Position numbers and translations under genes: made by a program
Assembly: GCA_023078555.1 (NCBI GenBank)
Contig: CM041198.1
Location: forward strand, 2,158,800 to 2,222,799
Reading direction: 5' to 3'
Source of the DNA: Ulva prolifera
Taxonomy: Eukaryota > Chlorophyta > Ulvophyceae > Ulvales > Ulvaceae
Length of the DNA: 64,000 bases
Part shown: piece after piece, positions 45,808 through 57,946 of the stretch
How positions within the stretch are numbered: the first letter of the stretch is position 1
Layout of the letters: the number at the start of each line of letters is the position of its first letter
The notes under the pieces: model-generated
Seen by the model: the letters and a program-made list of their open reading frames with translations, nothing else
Told to the model about the DNA's origin: nothing
Database searches by the model: none

Positions 45808-48221
45808 ATGTTCTGTGCAGCGGATGGACAGAACGCCGCAGTGCGCATGCTGAGGTTTCGCCCTGATGCAGAAACCTGTGGCACAACCGCTTGCGAGGCT
45901 GTGAGCGAGGAGGTCATTGCTCGTTCGGCCGTGCTGACAAGCATCTACGAAGCAGGCGGTGATGCAATGCTGCCAGGCTCCGTCACGCTCGCGGGCTTCA
46001 GAATCTGGCAACACCGCGGCTATCATGATCCCAATACCGGAACTGGCCGACTTTGCGTCGGTTACCAGGTGTGTCAGCGCTAACTGCGTCCGCTTCAAAA
46101 CTTCTCACGCACCAAGCGACATGAGATCGTTACTGCTCGTGCTAGCGACCATAATAATCGCTTCTAGATACGTTGAATCGTTCCTACATGTTGTGACTGC
46201 ATCAGTGCCGCATCTTACAGGTCGCGGATGCCCTGGACGACGGTCAGATTGACGAGTGGACGGCGCAGCTGGTTGATCGCATCCTGGCTTCGCAACAGCC
46301 GCATCAAGACTGCTCACGCAGCAAAAGAAACTCCAGAGCGGACTCTATGAAAGGTAGCGTCTCCGCCGCTGTGGCGCAGCTGCCGGCGACTCTCCAGCAG
46401 CGCCTGTTCCAGGCCGCTTCGCCACGCCTCGACAGCGACATCTCGTCGCACCAACTCCTCCACTACTTCTCTCCCAACCTGCATCCATACATCGTCCTAT
46501 CTTCCATATCTCCGCAGCGTGAACTCACCGCCATCCTGCCGCTGCAGCAGACAGCCGTGCCGTTCTTCAAGGCACTGTCAGCCCTCCCAGCCACCCCACC
46601 ACCCATCCTCTCCCTTAGCATCATCGCAGGCCGCGACATGTGGGACAGCACGCCACTCAAACCAAACGCCGCCTTTTCCCGAGCTCTGTCCAAGCACATC
46701 GGTATCACAGCCCTCACCCTCAGCGCGCTGCGCCCCTCCTTCGCCAGTTGCCTCGCCCGCGCCATAACCGCCCTCACCAACCTCAAGCGCCTCCAACTCG
46801 GCGACCCATACGACCCCTTCTACCCCGACGCACTCCTCCACCTGAAAGGCCGTCTCCAACACCTCCGCTCCCTCGAGGACCTCTCCATCACGCTCTGCCA
46901 CAACTTCATCGAGCCCCTGTGCAATTACGATCATTACGTCGATTACGGTGACGGCATCGACCCGATGGCGAAGATCTGGAACCAGCTGCCCACCCTCTCG
47001 CAGCTCGTCACCTGCCTCACCGCCCTCACATCCCTCCACCTCCACCAAGGCGGGGTCTCCATCAACGCCCCGGAGCGCGTCTCCCTCCCAAACCTCTGTT
47101 CCGTATCCCTCGGAGACGGCTGGACGGTCGGCACGGCCGCCGCCAGCATCCTCCAGCACGTCCGCGCCCCCGTCACGCACCTCCGCCTGGCCGACGCCGG
47201 CTGCGGAGACGACTGCGGAGAGGCCGGGCTGCCGATGTTGAGCAGCCTGCCACGCTGGAGCACCCTGCAGAGCCTCGAAGTTGTGATACCCCGCATCTTC
47301 GGCACGTTCAGGCGGAAAACGTGGCACGAGGAGCTGTTCACGCAGCTCCCTCCTGCCCTCGCCGCGCTGCCGGCGCTCACACGGCTGTGCATCACCGCCG
47401 ACTCGGCGCTCATGCTGCGTGCTGTGCCTATCGTGGCTGCCCGGCTTCATGTGCTGCACATGGCCTGCCGCTTCCCCGGCGGCAGCCCGACGCCGCAGCA
47501 CGCAGCGTGGGCAGACATGTACGAGGGGCTGCGCACGCCGCACTTGACGAGCCTGTCGCTCACGTGGCTGAACAATGTGGAGGCCGGGGGGATGCCGGGG
47601 GCTGCGGCGCTGCTGCGGTCGTGCCCGGCGCTGCAGGAGCTGACCCTGCAGAAGTACCGGTGTGCGTTTTGTGGGGAGGAGGACGTTGCGGCGCTGGCCA
47701 GCCGCACCGCGCTGCAGACCCTGACCGTCGCCGGCGCCGATATCCCGCGCGCGCTGCATGTGCCCCTTGTGGCCGCCCTCCGGCCGTGCGTGGCGCTGCG
47801 AAGGCTCGAGCTATCTGAGTGCGGCCTGACAGACGCGTTTGCGGCTCCGCTGGCGGCGGCTGTGCCGGCATGGTCCATGCTGCAGCAGCTCACGCTGGGG
47901 TGCAGCAAGCTGGCTGAGTGTGCCGCAGAGGAAGTGTTGCGGGGTGTCGCGCGGCTGCCGCAGTTCAAGGAGCTCACGTTGGTGGCCGGGGAGTGGGAGA
48001 AAGGGGCCAACCGCGGCAAGAAGCGGCTCCTGCGCCCAAAGCACTTTGCGGCCATCGCTGATGCGGGCATCGACGTGGTGAGCGTAGAGTCGCTAGATAT
48101 CGGGCAGGACCGGCACCCCGCATCCCAGCTGATGCTGCCTCCTGAGTGGGCGAGGTTGACAGAGCTCGCGCGGGAGCTGCAGTTGGCGCTGAAGTGGTGT
48201 GATGATCTGGGTGCGGCCTGA
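45808..48221 (+). CDS. Leucine-rich-repeat protein, two exons
   Basis: Exon 1 (45808-46068) joins exon 2 (46221-48221) in phase 0 for about 753 residues. Exon 2 is a 2-kb uninterrupted frame rich in leucine-rich repeats of the LxxLxLxx type: ITALTLSALRPSF, LTNLKRLQLGDPYDP, LRSLEDLSITLC, LTALTSLHLHQGG, HLTSLSLTWLNNVEAGG, CPALQELTLQKYRCAF and VALRRLELSECGLTDAF. Later repeats resemble the ribonuclease-inhibitor/cysteine-containing class common in green algae. The N-terminal part (SAVLTSIYEAGGDAMLPGSV, GFRIWQHRGYHD) weakly recalls a BTB-like or F-box-linked region, but that is only a guess. There is no signal peptide or kinase domain. Probably an intracellular protein-interaction protein; partner unknown. 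The exon 1 start is uncertain and earlier exons are possible. Confidence 0.8.
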
Positions 48222-50157
48222 ACAGTGCACACATGTTGGCTCGCGGGGCCCGATGACATCGAAGGACTCCAAGCATCTAGGTTTGATGTCTTGGTGTCAG
48301 CCTTGATCGCTGCAAAGCGACCCGATACTGGTCCTAAACCTGCGGGTATGGCCCCTTGGGATTCCCATGGGCGCAGAGCTGTGGTGATCCCTCCTACTGC
48401 ATAAAACTGCTTAGAATGCAAGTGCATATGTAATTTGGCTGCCACTTGGGCCGCAGATTTTGTGCCACGTCTGGCTGAGGCGTGCTTGCGGATATTGGGG
48501 GTTAGGCAGGAATGAGTGGGCCACTGAGGCACACACTTGATGGATCCATGACGACTGCAGGTTTGGTTTAGGATACGGCTCAGTACATCTAGATCTACTC
48601 TACTGTGGCACCCCGATCGTTTGACGTCTCTGTAGTGTTGATCTCTCAGACTTCACATTTCTGACATATCTTGCCTTTTGCCACAATAAGCGACATTCTG
48701 AATGCGTGGTGGGAGGGTCATTTTAATCCGGTCCTCAGTTTTCGATCCGTCGCTTGTGTGTACTGTCACTGCCGACTGCCACGTAGGCACCGGTTGAAGC
48801 GCGCCGTGCGTGCAACTGTGATACCTCGGAGCTTTGAATACTTTTTGAACTAACATGACAAAAGCTATTACTTGCTTGCATCAAAGCTACATGGCGAAGG
48901 CTGAAACGAGCGGAACGTATGTTTCCGGGGCGTTTGCAACTGCGCCGGCTTTGGTCACCAACCTGTTGTCGCCGACGACTCCAGCTCTGAGCAGATGACC
49001 GTCTCTGCGTTCGCAAATGGACACTCTATCATCATACAATGCTAGAGCTTTGTAAAGAATGCGTGATTGAGACCGCGTGAGCGTTGCAGCGTCAGGCGCA
49101 CTCTGCAGCATTGTTAACGCAGTGATATCCTCACAACAATACCGAAGCTCGCTACAGCACGGCAGTAAAATCACACCAAGTGGCTCACATTGAAGCAAAT
49201 AGCGTCGCGTTATGCGTGACCGTATGTGCCCTGGCATCGGGAGATGACAGCCAGCACTCGCAACGCAATGCATTTACCCATACAGCATGCTCCCGCAAAG
49301 TGATAATAACGTTGACATTGTATCTGCTTGATAAATTCGGCAGGGCTGTGGCAACGGTCGGGCTTGCTATAGACAGACGTGCCTTGGCGATATATCGATA
49401 CCTCCATCGCCAAGGCTACAGAACCGCTGCAATCCCAACTTTTTCACACTGCAATACAGATAGAGATTGTATCTACATTGAGTTCTCACAGTTGCAGATG
49501 CGTGCTGCCTCCGGCGCGCAGCGTTACGGCCGTAACAATCGAGCGGCATGACGGCAGCTCTCAGCGTGCACGCAGCATCGTTAGCCAGATTGTTTACGCT
49601 AAAACCTCACTGATGCTAAAACTTCACGCCTTCGAACCTATTAGCACTGTCGGGGGCAAGTAGCGCGCCAATCCGGTGGTGGCACCAGTCTGGCTGCATA
49701 GGCTCCATGCATGATGAATGGCGCGGTGCTGACGACGTGAGCCATGAGACCAGTCGAGGCTTGAGGACCGGTTACACAAGACCGGTGGAAGCCGCCGGTT
49801 GTGCACAATGGCGACCACCCACACGTCCTACTGCATGGCAGCGGGCCGCACAAGTAAACTACATCCATGTACTACCCACATGCATGACACTCACTGACAG
49901 TCGCCTGAGCTCAGAGATGCACGGGCTCACTATCTATCGTCAGATCAACCTGATATGAGGTATTCACCCAAAACTTTGACCAGAAAACTCTACCATACTA
50001 CGTGTTTGACTACGTTGCCTACTTGGGTCAGAACCGCGCCAGGTCTACGTGGCAACGGCTCCAACTAAAGAAAACTCCCCGCGTCCAGGCCGCTTGTCCC
50101 ATAGGAATAAGAACCGCACACAACAATATCCAACAATATCGATATGCACGCATTGCG
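48222..50157. other. Gene-free stretch
   Basis: No gene recognised between the LRR protein and the convergent racemase-like gene. Holds a partial 85-bp repeat at 48569-48606 and an imperfect hairpin at about 49382-49417 (arms CCTTGGCGAT/ATCGCCAAGG). Confidence 0.45.
48569..48606 (+). repeat. 85-bp dispersed repeat, partial copy
   Basis: AGGATACGGCTCAGTACATC and AGATCTACTCTACT match the right half of the family. Confidence 0.55.
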
Positions 50158-53093
50158 TCACAGGTCCGCGAGTTGGCTCAGGACGCTGAGAGCGTGGGCC
50201 CCGCTGGCGTGCTGCAGCAGGGGTGCGTTTGCGATACTCCGCATCAGCTCAGTGTCCCGCATCCCCTCCGCCGCGGCCCGCGCCCCCGCCGGGTCACCCT
50301 CCCGCCGCAGGCGCATCGCCATGCGGCCCCTCTGCTGCTCCAGCCACATCCCCGCCCAGTACTGCCGCCCGAACCGGGGGTTGCTCTGCCGCCCGGACAT
50401 CGCCATGTTGGCCAGCGTGATCGCCGTGTACACCGGCTTGCCGGTCTTGAACCGCAGCGTATTCGCGAACTGCGGCAGCTCCGTGCACTCCAGCAGAAAC
50501 ATGTCCACCTCCGGATGCTTCCGCAGCGTGTCCTGTACGAGCTGAACAATTCCGCGCTCCGCATCTTCATACACAATTGCCTCGCCTCTCGCGACCTCGT
50601 CGCCAAAGTGTGGGACGTCCTGGCAGCCGACGACGATGTAGCGGTCCCTCGGGGCGCGGCTGATGCTGTATTTGGACGCGTGGCCGGAATCTGCCTCCTC
50701 TTTCGCCAGCAGCTCGAGCATGCCGTTGAAGGTCGTGCTGTTCGCCGTCATGATCGCTACTTTCTGCATGCAGGCGGAGCAAGGGTTGAAGAGGGAGCTA
50801 GAGCTGCGGATGCATGTATGTGCACACATCATTGACCACCATATGCATCCACCCAGCCCCTCTGCCTCCTGCGCTGACCTCTAGGAGGACAGAACTCGAG
50901 AAGTGGCAACATCACATGCAGGTCCAGCTGCAGCTTGCTATTAGTACAGGAGGTGGGTCACCGCGGATCGGATGCCGTGGGGTAGTCAAATGACCGCGTT
51001 GTACGCGGTATACCGCATCGTCTACTACTACTCTATAGTATAGAGGTAGCTAGCTCTGGGTGCACAGTCTCAACTCAGTGTACACATATGGACCTCAGCA
51101 CACGTATACCCGCACGTGCACGGCAGAGCCGATGTTGTACGCGTATGCACGGCAGAGACATAATTTCCGCACACTGTGGCACAGAGCCCGTGACCGGCCG
51201 GACGCATGTACGTCGATAGCTCTACGTAAATAGTAGGAGCCGGTGTGCGCCTGTGCAATGCACAGTGCAATGTGTGCATGTCTGCGTGCCAGGCGCTGTG
51301 AGAGGAATGCCGTGGGGCAACGGACATCTCATGATCGGGGCACTACAGGATCTTCGCTGTGTTAGCATGACACGCCGCCCACCCGCACACAGTGCCCAAC
51401 CACAGCATGTTAGCAATCCACCGAACACACACCTAGGAGCGTCGCTGTGGCTGTGCAAACAGCTGCACTCACGCAACAGCTGCGCCTTCAGCCTGGCCTG
51501 AATGTTCAACCCCCAGAATTCTGCAACTGATTGATGTGCAGCACGGGGGGGTTGGGGGGGGGGATGAAGAAAATGCGCTTTCGGGAATCGAAATGGCCAT
51601 GCGTTACCACTTGGCTAAGCACAGGAGGAGGCCCTGTGAGTTGCGTACGGTCGTCTGAGGGGAGTCTCCAGGTGGTGTATGTGTATCAAGTACCTAGGTA
51701 CCTAAGCTTAGGCATGTGGTCCAATTAATGCGGAGTAGTCAATGTCCTCTTATAGATCAGGATGCAGCTTAGTAAATGCAGAGTTACTTTAAATTTACGT
51801 TAATTGCGGTCTGATGAGTCCGGTCACCGAGGAAACGGTTTGCTAGCGCTGATCCGGCTGGAGGACTTGCACTGAGCAAAGTTTGCATCTGCCAGGCTCG
51901 TGTGCAGCTGCAGGATGCATACATTTATCACATGCACATGTACAGTAGTGTTGGGTCGGCTTGCATCGATCATTTTTGGGGCTGCCATCCAGGAATCAGG
52001 ACTGAATTTCTTGGAGCGCATATGATCGGGACCGTGACCGTCGCCGCACTGAGTATGTACAGGCGTAGCTACTAGTGTTGTGCAATTGCCTTTAAAGGCC
52101 AATGCTGTGGCATAGTGTGGCTTAAGCACAAGTGTGGCGCAACTGCTTGCAGGTACTTCAGCTGAGCCAACTTCAAGGCTGATTGCAATTGGCTTCAGCT
52201 TAAGCAATATGTGACATGTATTTGTGGGTTCAAATGTGTCTGTCGACAGACACAAGCATCGAGACGTCTCGATGCTTTCTTCTGATATCATACCATACCA
52301 TGATATGGCCATATCGTGAATATCATACTAGCAGTTGCAAGCTTGACCAATCATAGGAGCAAAGTGTTCTCTAGAGCGCTTCTTATATACCTGTCCTGTG
52401 GCACAGCTGCTGCCGTGTGAAGCTGAACTAATTGAATTTAGTTGGTGCACCACGTGCTGCGGCGCTGAGCTCATGTATACATGCAGAGGTGAGTGCAGGG
52501 CACACCTTTCCAGGATCCAGACCCGAGATCAAAGAGGGCAGCTGGCTGACGGGCGACAGCAGCATCATGCTGGGCCTGCTGGGGAGGGTGACCGCATGGT
52601 GCTGGAACTGGAACATGAAGCCGCAGTCCCCGATGATCACATCACAGCCCTTCTCGTACAGCTTCTCAACAGCCGACTCGAAGTTCGCAATGACGTGTGG
52701 ATGCTTTGACAGGTCACCCTCCTGGCACAGCTTGAAAGTCAAGCCCTCGACGATCTCGTACTCGACCGGGTACTCGAACGAGTCCTCGTGATCAACGTCT
52801 CCAAGAGCGGGTGGGTAGTCGTAGTCGAGCCTGATCACGCCTAACTTTGGACTCAGGACCGCGGTGGCTCCGATAGGCGTCGGCGGAACTGCCTGCAGCC
52901 CGCCGCTATCGCTGTACTGTACAAATTTAAAGTCTGATGGAGCCGCGGCGGGCGGCGTTGGCAGCTCGGACTTCCGCAGATGCATGACGAGGTCATCGGC
53001 GACACGCAGCAGCTTGAGCCGCGACTCCGGAGAGAGGCCGGCCACTGCAATCGCAAGAGGCGAAGATGCACTGACGCTGCCATCTGCAACCAT
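50158..53093 (-). CDS. Asp/Glu-racemase-superfamily-like protein, copy 1
   Basis: Exon 1 (53093-52506) and exon 2 (50763-50158) join in phase 0 across a 1742-bp intron, giving 397 residues. The protein has the two-cysteine layout of Asp/Glu/hydantoin racemases: the first Cys in CDVIIGDCGFMFQF, the second in MFLLECTELPQFANTL. Also conserved are PPALGDVDHEDSFEYPVEYE, VEGLTFKLCQEGDLSKHP, VAIMTANSTTFNGM and IVVGCQDVPHFG. It resembles a eukaryotic group of racemase-like proteins that I recall from algae and fungi; the substrate is not known. The start is set at MVADGSV by alignment with copy 2, which begins at the equivalent place. Residues 1-100 are a helical, less conserved extension. The intron carries an 85-bp repeat and a pair of palindromes. 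Confidence 0.8.
51711..51800 (+). repeat. 85-bp dispersed repeat, copy 4 (intronic)
   Basis: GGCATGTGGTCCAATTAATG, CGGAGTAGTCAATGTCC and CTTAGTAAATGCAGAGTTAC mark a diverged copy with a small internal insertion. It lies in the intron of racemase-like copy 1 and opposite to the gene's orientation. Confidence 0.7.
52235..52277. repeat. Two abutting perfect palindromes (20 and 24 bp)
   Basis: TGTGTCTGTCGACAGACACA at 52235-52254 is directly followed, sharing one base, by the palindrome AAGCATCGAGAC plus its complement at 52254-52277. A smaller symmetrical GATATGGCCATATC lies about 25 bp further on. All are in the intron of racemase-like copy 1. Confidence 0.92.
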
Positions 53094-53745
53094 CCTCTCA
53101 GATGTGCTGGCCGCAGTGTGGGCTTGTGGGCAACCGCGAACTCGGAGGAGGTTCCCGAGTGCTGCAGCTGTTTCTATGTACACCCGTTGGAACATACTCA
53201 GGCTCGTCGGTGGCACACGCACTCAAAAGACATCACTGTGGAAAGAAATTGACTGTTGCGGATGCGGTAGCTGTACAGGCTTGCTGCTGGCCGTGGATCT
53301 TCGAGTTTGTGCCTGGCAAACGCAGCGCTTGCAGCTGACTCAGCAGACTAGAATTCGTCGTCGATGCACAGGACCCGCCGCACACTCCGCTAGCCAGAGC
53401 CGTGACAAGTTTTAGCTTGACAATACTGAATTCCGAGGATTCACATTCAGCCGGCCCGATGCCGTCCGCGTTACATATACTGGCGATGAGCAGCGTACCG
53501 TCGATGACCGCATCGGTCATGCGTCCACGACAGCAGCTTCTCTGCCACGACTGCATGAAAGCACAGGCGTCATGCCTGAGGCATGCAGGATCACAACGTC
53601 ATCATCATTGCGCTCCGGCACTGCGACTCGCGATGTCCAGAGGCTCCACGTCAAGGCCGACGGTCCGCTGCCACGGTGCATCCGACGTCACGGTGCATCT
53701 GACGTGGCTGCATGCATGTGTGAACGCTGATCCGGGAAAGAATTA

Positions 53746-53860
53746 TCCTGGAACTGTATGAGTGTATGTTGATGTTGATTCGGATGAGATTCGGTTTCAG
53801 TGTTTGCTTTCTCCCGTTCACGAGTCACAAGAGCTCTTTTGTAATTTTCCTGGAACTGTA
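53746..53860 (+). mobile_element. Minute 5'-truncated retroelement insertion with target duplication
   Basis: About 89 bp (53759-53847) match the 3' UTR of the retroelement at 17549-17624 (TTGATTCGGATGAGATT, TTTCAGTGTTTG, TTCTCCCGTTCAC, CTTTTGTAAT), with a 16-18-bp extra piece after CCCGTTCAC. The insert is bounded by identical 13-bp sequences, TCCTGGAACTGTA, at 53746-53758 and 53848-53860. This is the signature of target-primed reverse transcription that stopped almost at once. No poly(A) remains. Confidence 0.85.
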
Positions 53861-54284
53861 GCTGCGAGGCCCCGTGCAACCTGCATATGCGCGCAGGCAA
53901 GCTAAAGGCAGCGCGTGCCCATCTGATAGCGCAGCAGACCGTCCCTGTCAATATCAGGCAAGTGTTTGAGACTGTATTTTAGTTGCTGCAAGCTTGAGGC
54001 TGACAGTTTTAGGCCCTAGGGCCATGCTGTGTGATGCTGGCGTACATGCTGCAACAGCCATCACACAGGCTCATTGTGACGCAGATGTTGTAACTTTGAA
54101 AGGATAGCGCTATACTAGCTATATATAGTAGTACAGTGGCGCAGAGCAGCAGAAGGGCAGCTGCAGCTCGCTCCATCATTCATTGGCAGTAGCGTTCTGT
54201 GAGAGATTTATTGTATATGTCTGGTGCCATTTCAAAAGTAAGTTACTGTTCTGTGTTACGAGGATACAGGCGGCAGGCAGCACC

Positions 54285-54395
54285 CAGGCGGGCAGCACCG
54301 CGAAAGAAGCAAGCAGATCAAGTAAAGTACACAACCAGACAGCAACGCAACAAACACAAATTTAAAATTCACAGCGCTCCCAGCAAACGACGCAG
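54285..54395 (+). repeat. Segment shared with 60570-60680
   Basis: GGCAGCACCGCGAAAGAAGC, ATCAAGTA, ACACAAC/CCAGCAAC and a CACGCTCCC-like end recur in the same order at 60570-60680, inside the intron of racemase-like copy 2. It may be a relic of the duplication that produced the two racemase-like genes. Confidence 0.6.
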
Positions 54396-55673
54396 ATCCT
54401 CAGACCGCTACACACCCACACCCCACTACAGGAAACTCGTGAGGCCTAGGGACAGGGCATCTGGTCCTTCTCGGCTTGGGCCTTCACTCGGAGGGCACAT
54501 TTTGCCATTGTGTTCACAAGGGGCAGATCGCAGGTCTGGCGCTCACGTGGAAAGCTGACCTCAGATTCGAGAAGCTGGAAAGGGGTGGATTGTGAGGCGT
54601 GTGCATGAGGCCTGCTTGATGCAAGCCGTCTAAAAAGGTGACATCTTGGATCGTGTGCACCGGGCGGCCTGTCGTGTGAGGTTGACCCATACGTACACAG
54701 CTTACTGTTGAAGACAGTTGACGTCAAAATCGGCAACAGCAGTGTGGGAACACTGGTACACCTGTACCAAATGTCAGCAATTGGAACGAATTCGTGAAGT
54801 GTCACGAGTGTCCAACATTCTATTGCAGTGCAGGCGCTCGTGCGTTGGCTTGGATTGCACAGCATTCCGCAGTCACTCATATACGTATACATCAAGGTCC
54901 ATGATCTGCGGCGCGCAGTGACGGCATATCTTGTGGCATATCAGAGTACATGGCCATTCGGCCCGCGGGGCCTTGTCGACACACGCGGGAGAAAGCGTGG
55001 CGTCTACGTCTTCCGTTCAAGATGCAGCACATCGAGGGAACTAGACATATATTTCACATGTGGAATGTTGTAACCTTGTCCGTTGCAGGAATTGTATATG
55101 GACTGCTGGTAGACTTACTCTTGCGATGCGATCAGTGCTGCAACTTCTCAACTTGCGAAGAGTCTGGCCACGACCAGGTCGATCAATGCCAAACAAAAAA
55201 CTTCATTGCAGACCACTTGCTGATGAGGTTGCCAGATACATAGCCCTATCGTCGCACAGTAGTACCGCAGCGATCATCGTTTGAGCGTAGCGACCTTGCC
55301 TTCAGCAAGAAAAGACGTCGCACGATGGTGCACACGCCCCCCCTCAATGGTAAATTGTCGAATTCATCATGGAGTTACTACATGCTGTCCTCAAAACATG
55401 TGTTCCTGGGGGCCGTGTGGTTGCCCAGTTGTTCCCACTGCGCTGGTCTCGTTCAACATTGCATATAGCAGCGGCGAGCTCTCCTACGCTCTATCAACGC
55501 ACGCGAAGCTATTCGGCTACGTCTATCAGCGCATTCAACGTGCAGGGCGGTCAAACAAGCAGATTCACCTCCTTTTCAAGACACACCGCGTTGCTGGCAC
55601 TGCAGCATAGGTCCCTCCAGCAACAGATCTCACAAACGCCTCAGCAATATTGTTGAAGCATTTCAGGTATTGC

Positions 55674-55699
55674 AATTCAGGGGTCTATACCCCTGAATT
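55674..55699. repeat. Hairpin, 11-bp perfect arms
   Basis: AATTCAGGGGT, loop CTAT, ACCCCTGAATT. Confidence 0.9.
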
Positions 55700-55783
55700 T
55701 GCAGATGCAGACATCACTGACCTGCCACAACAATCACGAGGTGAGAACTGGTCTCCTCTGTGCCGTCTTTTGGCAACCACTTT

Positions 55784-55851
55784 TGGCAACTGTGCACTAG
55801 TGCACAGTTGCCACTATTTATACTCATCTCAAGCTTGAGATGAGTATAAAT
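55784..55851. repeat. Two abutting perfect palindromes (30 and 36 bp)
   Basis: TGGCAACTGTGCACT plus its complement occupies 55784-55813. Two bases later ATTTATACTCATCTCAAG plus its complement occupies 55816-55851. Both are perfect and unrelated in sequence, giving 68 bp that could extrude as two cruciforms. Confidence 0.95.
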
Positions 55852-57890
55852 CCATTGTGCTGGATGCTCTATCTAAAAGGATGTCCCAATTTCAGGCAAC
55901 AACTGGAGACAGCACAACATCATGGAGTCGTGAGGTACCAACACCCACAATCAACCGACTGCGGCTCACAGAAAAGGTCAAGTGGTTGTGCTTGATATGT
56001 ACTGTAGGCTCTAAGTCTGCGCTGCGGAGGCACAGCTGCAGTGTCAGCGCTAGCACAGGTAAGTCAATTATACCTGTCTCTCTTACAAGTCTGGCGCAAA
56101 GCAAATGTCAAAGCTGCTGATACTGTGACGGTCCGTTCACTGACGGATTTCGGACATTTCGAGCCAACAGGTTTGCATGTACTGGATATGAGAGGTGCAG
56201 TAGGGGAATGTGTGGCATTCATGACCTTTAATCTGATCACGCATTGCAACTATCTCACATCCTTTCTGTGCAGGGTGTTTTTCGATCCGTGGCCAACCAA
56301 GAGAACCAGATGCAAGGAGCTCACAAGAGTGATTGCAATAGAAAGTGGCTAGCAACAACTGCTCAACCATCCAAGTGTAGTAAGCGGCCTGCGCCAAAGG
56401 TATGATACCACACAGTCGACCCGAGGAGATCATTTGTATGCACGTGAGCAGTCTATGACTGGATGAAACATACAAGTATGGATACAGATTTGCAACGTAT
56501 GTTACTGGCCTGCAGCACCAGCAACGCTGCACAGCTTACAGTTGAACTGACATGTAGAGAACATCTCAGCATACTCATACATGCAGGTTGTGCCTGGCAG
56601 GCACTGGTCCCTTGCAGAGAGCATCCCATCAGCTGCAACAGAAGTGAGGATGGCTAGCAAGCACACAAAGACTCACCAGAGGCAGCCTCGTCCGAGCAGT
56701 AGGCTCCACAGCTATTCCACCTCCTTTCTAGTGAGCATGAGCCATTGCATCGCAGTGTACTTACCTTGTGTGTTGTGAGGGATCCCTGGGGTGCCGTGGG
56801 GTTGCAGGAGCAGAGTGCAGTGGACCAGTAGACGCTGTAATCATGGATATAACATGATCAGGAGCAACTTGTGATTGATTACTGCTGCACAGCCACTGAT
56901 CTACCGTGCATTCTGCCTGGGACGCATGGCCTCCCGCCAGCATACGGAATCTGCCCTTTTCGCAAAGCAGGCAGAATCTGCCATCCAAATTCTCGAACTG
57001 GTCCTAATTTAGTGGAATCTGCTCGTGGACGTACGGCAAATTCTGCCTGTTGTGGCAACAGGGGCAATACTGGCGCACTTCGGAGCGGCATGTGTGCAAG
57101 GACTGTAACATCGCCATACAGCCCGCGGCTAGCCAATCAGGGAATGTAGAAGGGCACACACGGTATAGTATCTACGAGCTAACAAAGATGTGAAGGCGCG
57201 CTTGTAATCCAGCGTGTTTTGGAGCTGTATAGCAGACGCGCGCAACAGCCACTGTGCCGATCGCTGTTGTCGTGGAATGTCTTGCTCAGGCTCCACGGTC
57301 CGCCAACACCCCAGAGTGCAGTCCAATGTTATCAGCATCACTTCTGCATCAACTTCGACGAAATTAGTGTGCAACTGAAGCCGACATGTACAGGCTGAAC
57401 CGGCCTTGCACTGCATTGTCCAAATAGGGCAGTTTGCATGAGATCACCACCGCGATGCGGCTTTGGCGCGCTTGCCAACATGTCGATAGACTAAAATATA
57501 TGAATGACATTGACGCCGGCGGCATAGCAAATAACCTTTCAAGGACTCTGAACCAGCTGTTTCCAAGTGGTCTGCCTTTCCAACATCAGCCCCAAACCTA
57601 GCCAAATGTGCCCCAGTTGCCCCCACCAAAGTCGCCAAAGTGGCATCTGGAATCTGGCCCTTTCGTCCTCTGAGACCAGCCGAGTTTCCTGTAGTGCCCA
57701 CACCCACATATCGCTGCACACCTCAATTCCTGTCCCCGCACGACAGAGCCGCGCCTGACACGGTGCCGTGCCCGAGGTCGACGTCCCTCCTCCAGGCCGC
57801 CCCACTGCCGGGGGCCTCCCCAGACCCAAACCCCACCCCACCCCACCCCACCCCCACCCCCAGACAACTTAAGCTTGGGGGTTGAACGCA

Positions 57891-57946
57891 CCCTGGCACC
57901 CTGGCACCCTGGCACCCTGGCACCCTGGCACCCTGGCACCCTGGCA
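57891..57946. repeat. 8-bp satellite (CCCTGGCA) x 7
   Basis: Seven exact head-to-tail copies of CCCTGGCA. Just upstream, from 57760 to 57870, is C-rich CCCCA-type low-complexity sequence. Confidence 0.95.

Noticed and set aside
46578..48532. Long minus-strand frames (393 and 361 codons) opposite the LRR gene
   Set aside because: Antisense shadows: the plus strand has periodic leucine repeats and a single exon of 2 kb.
57891..57946. CRISPR-like direct repeats
   Set aside because: The 8-bp units are contiguous with no spacers; this is a simple satellite in a eukaryotic genome.
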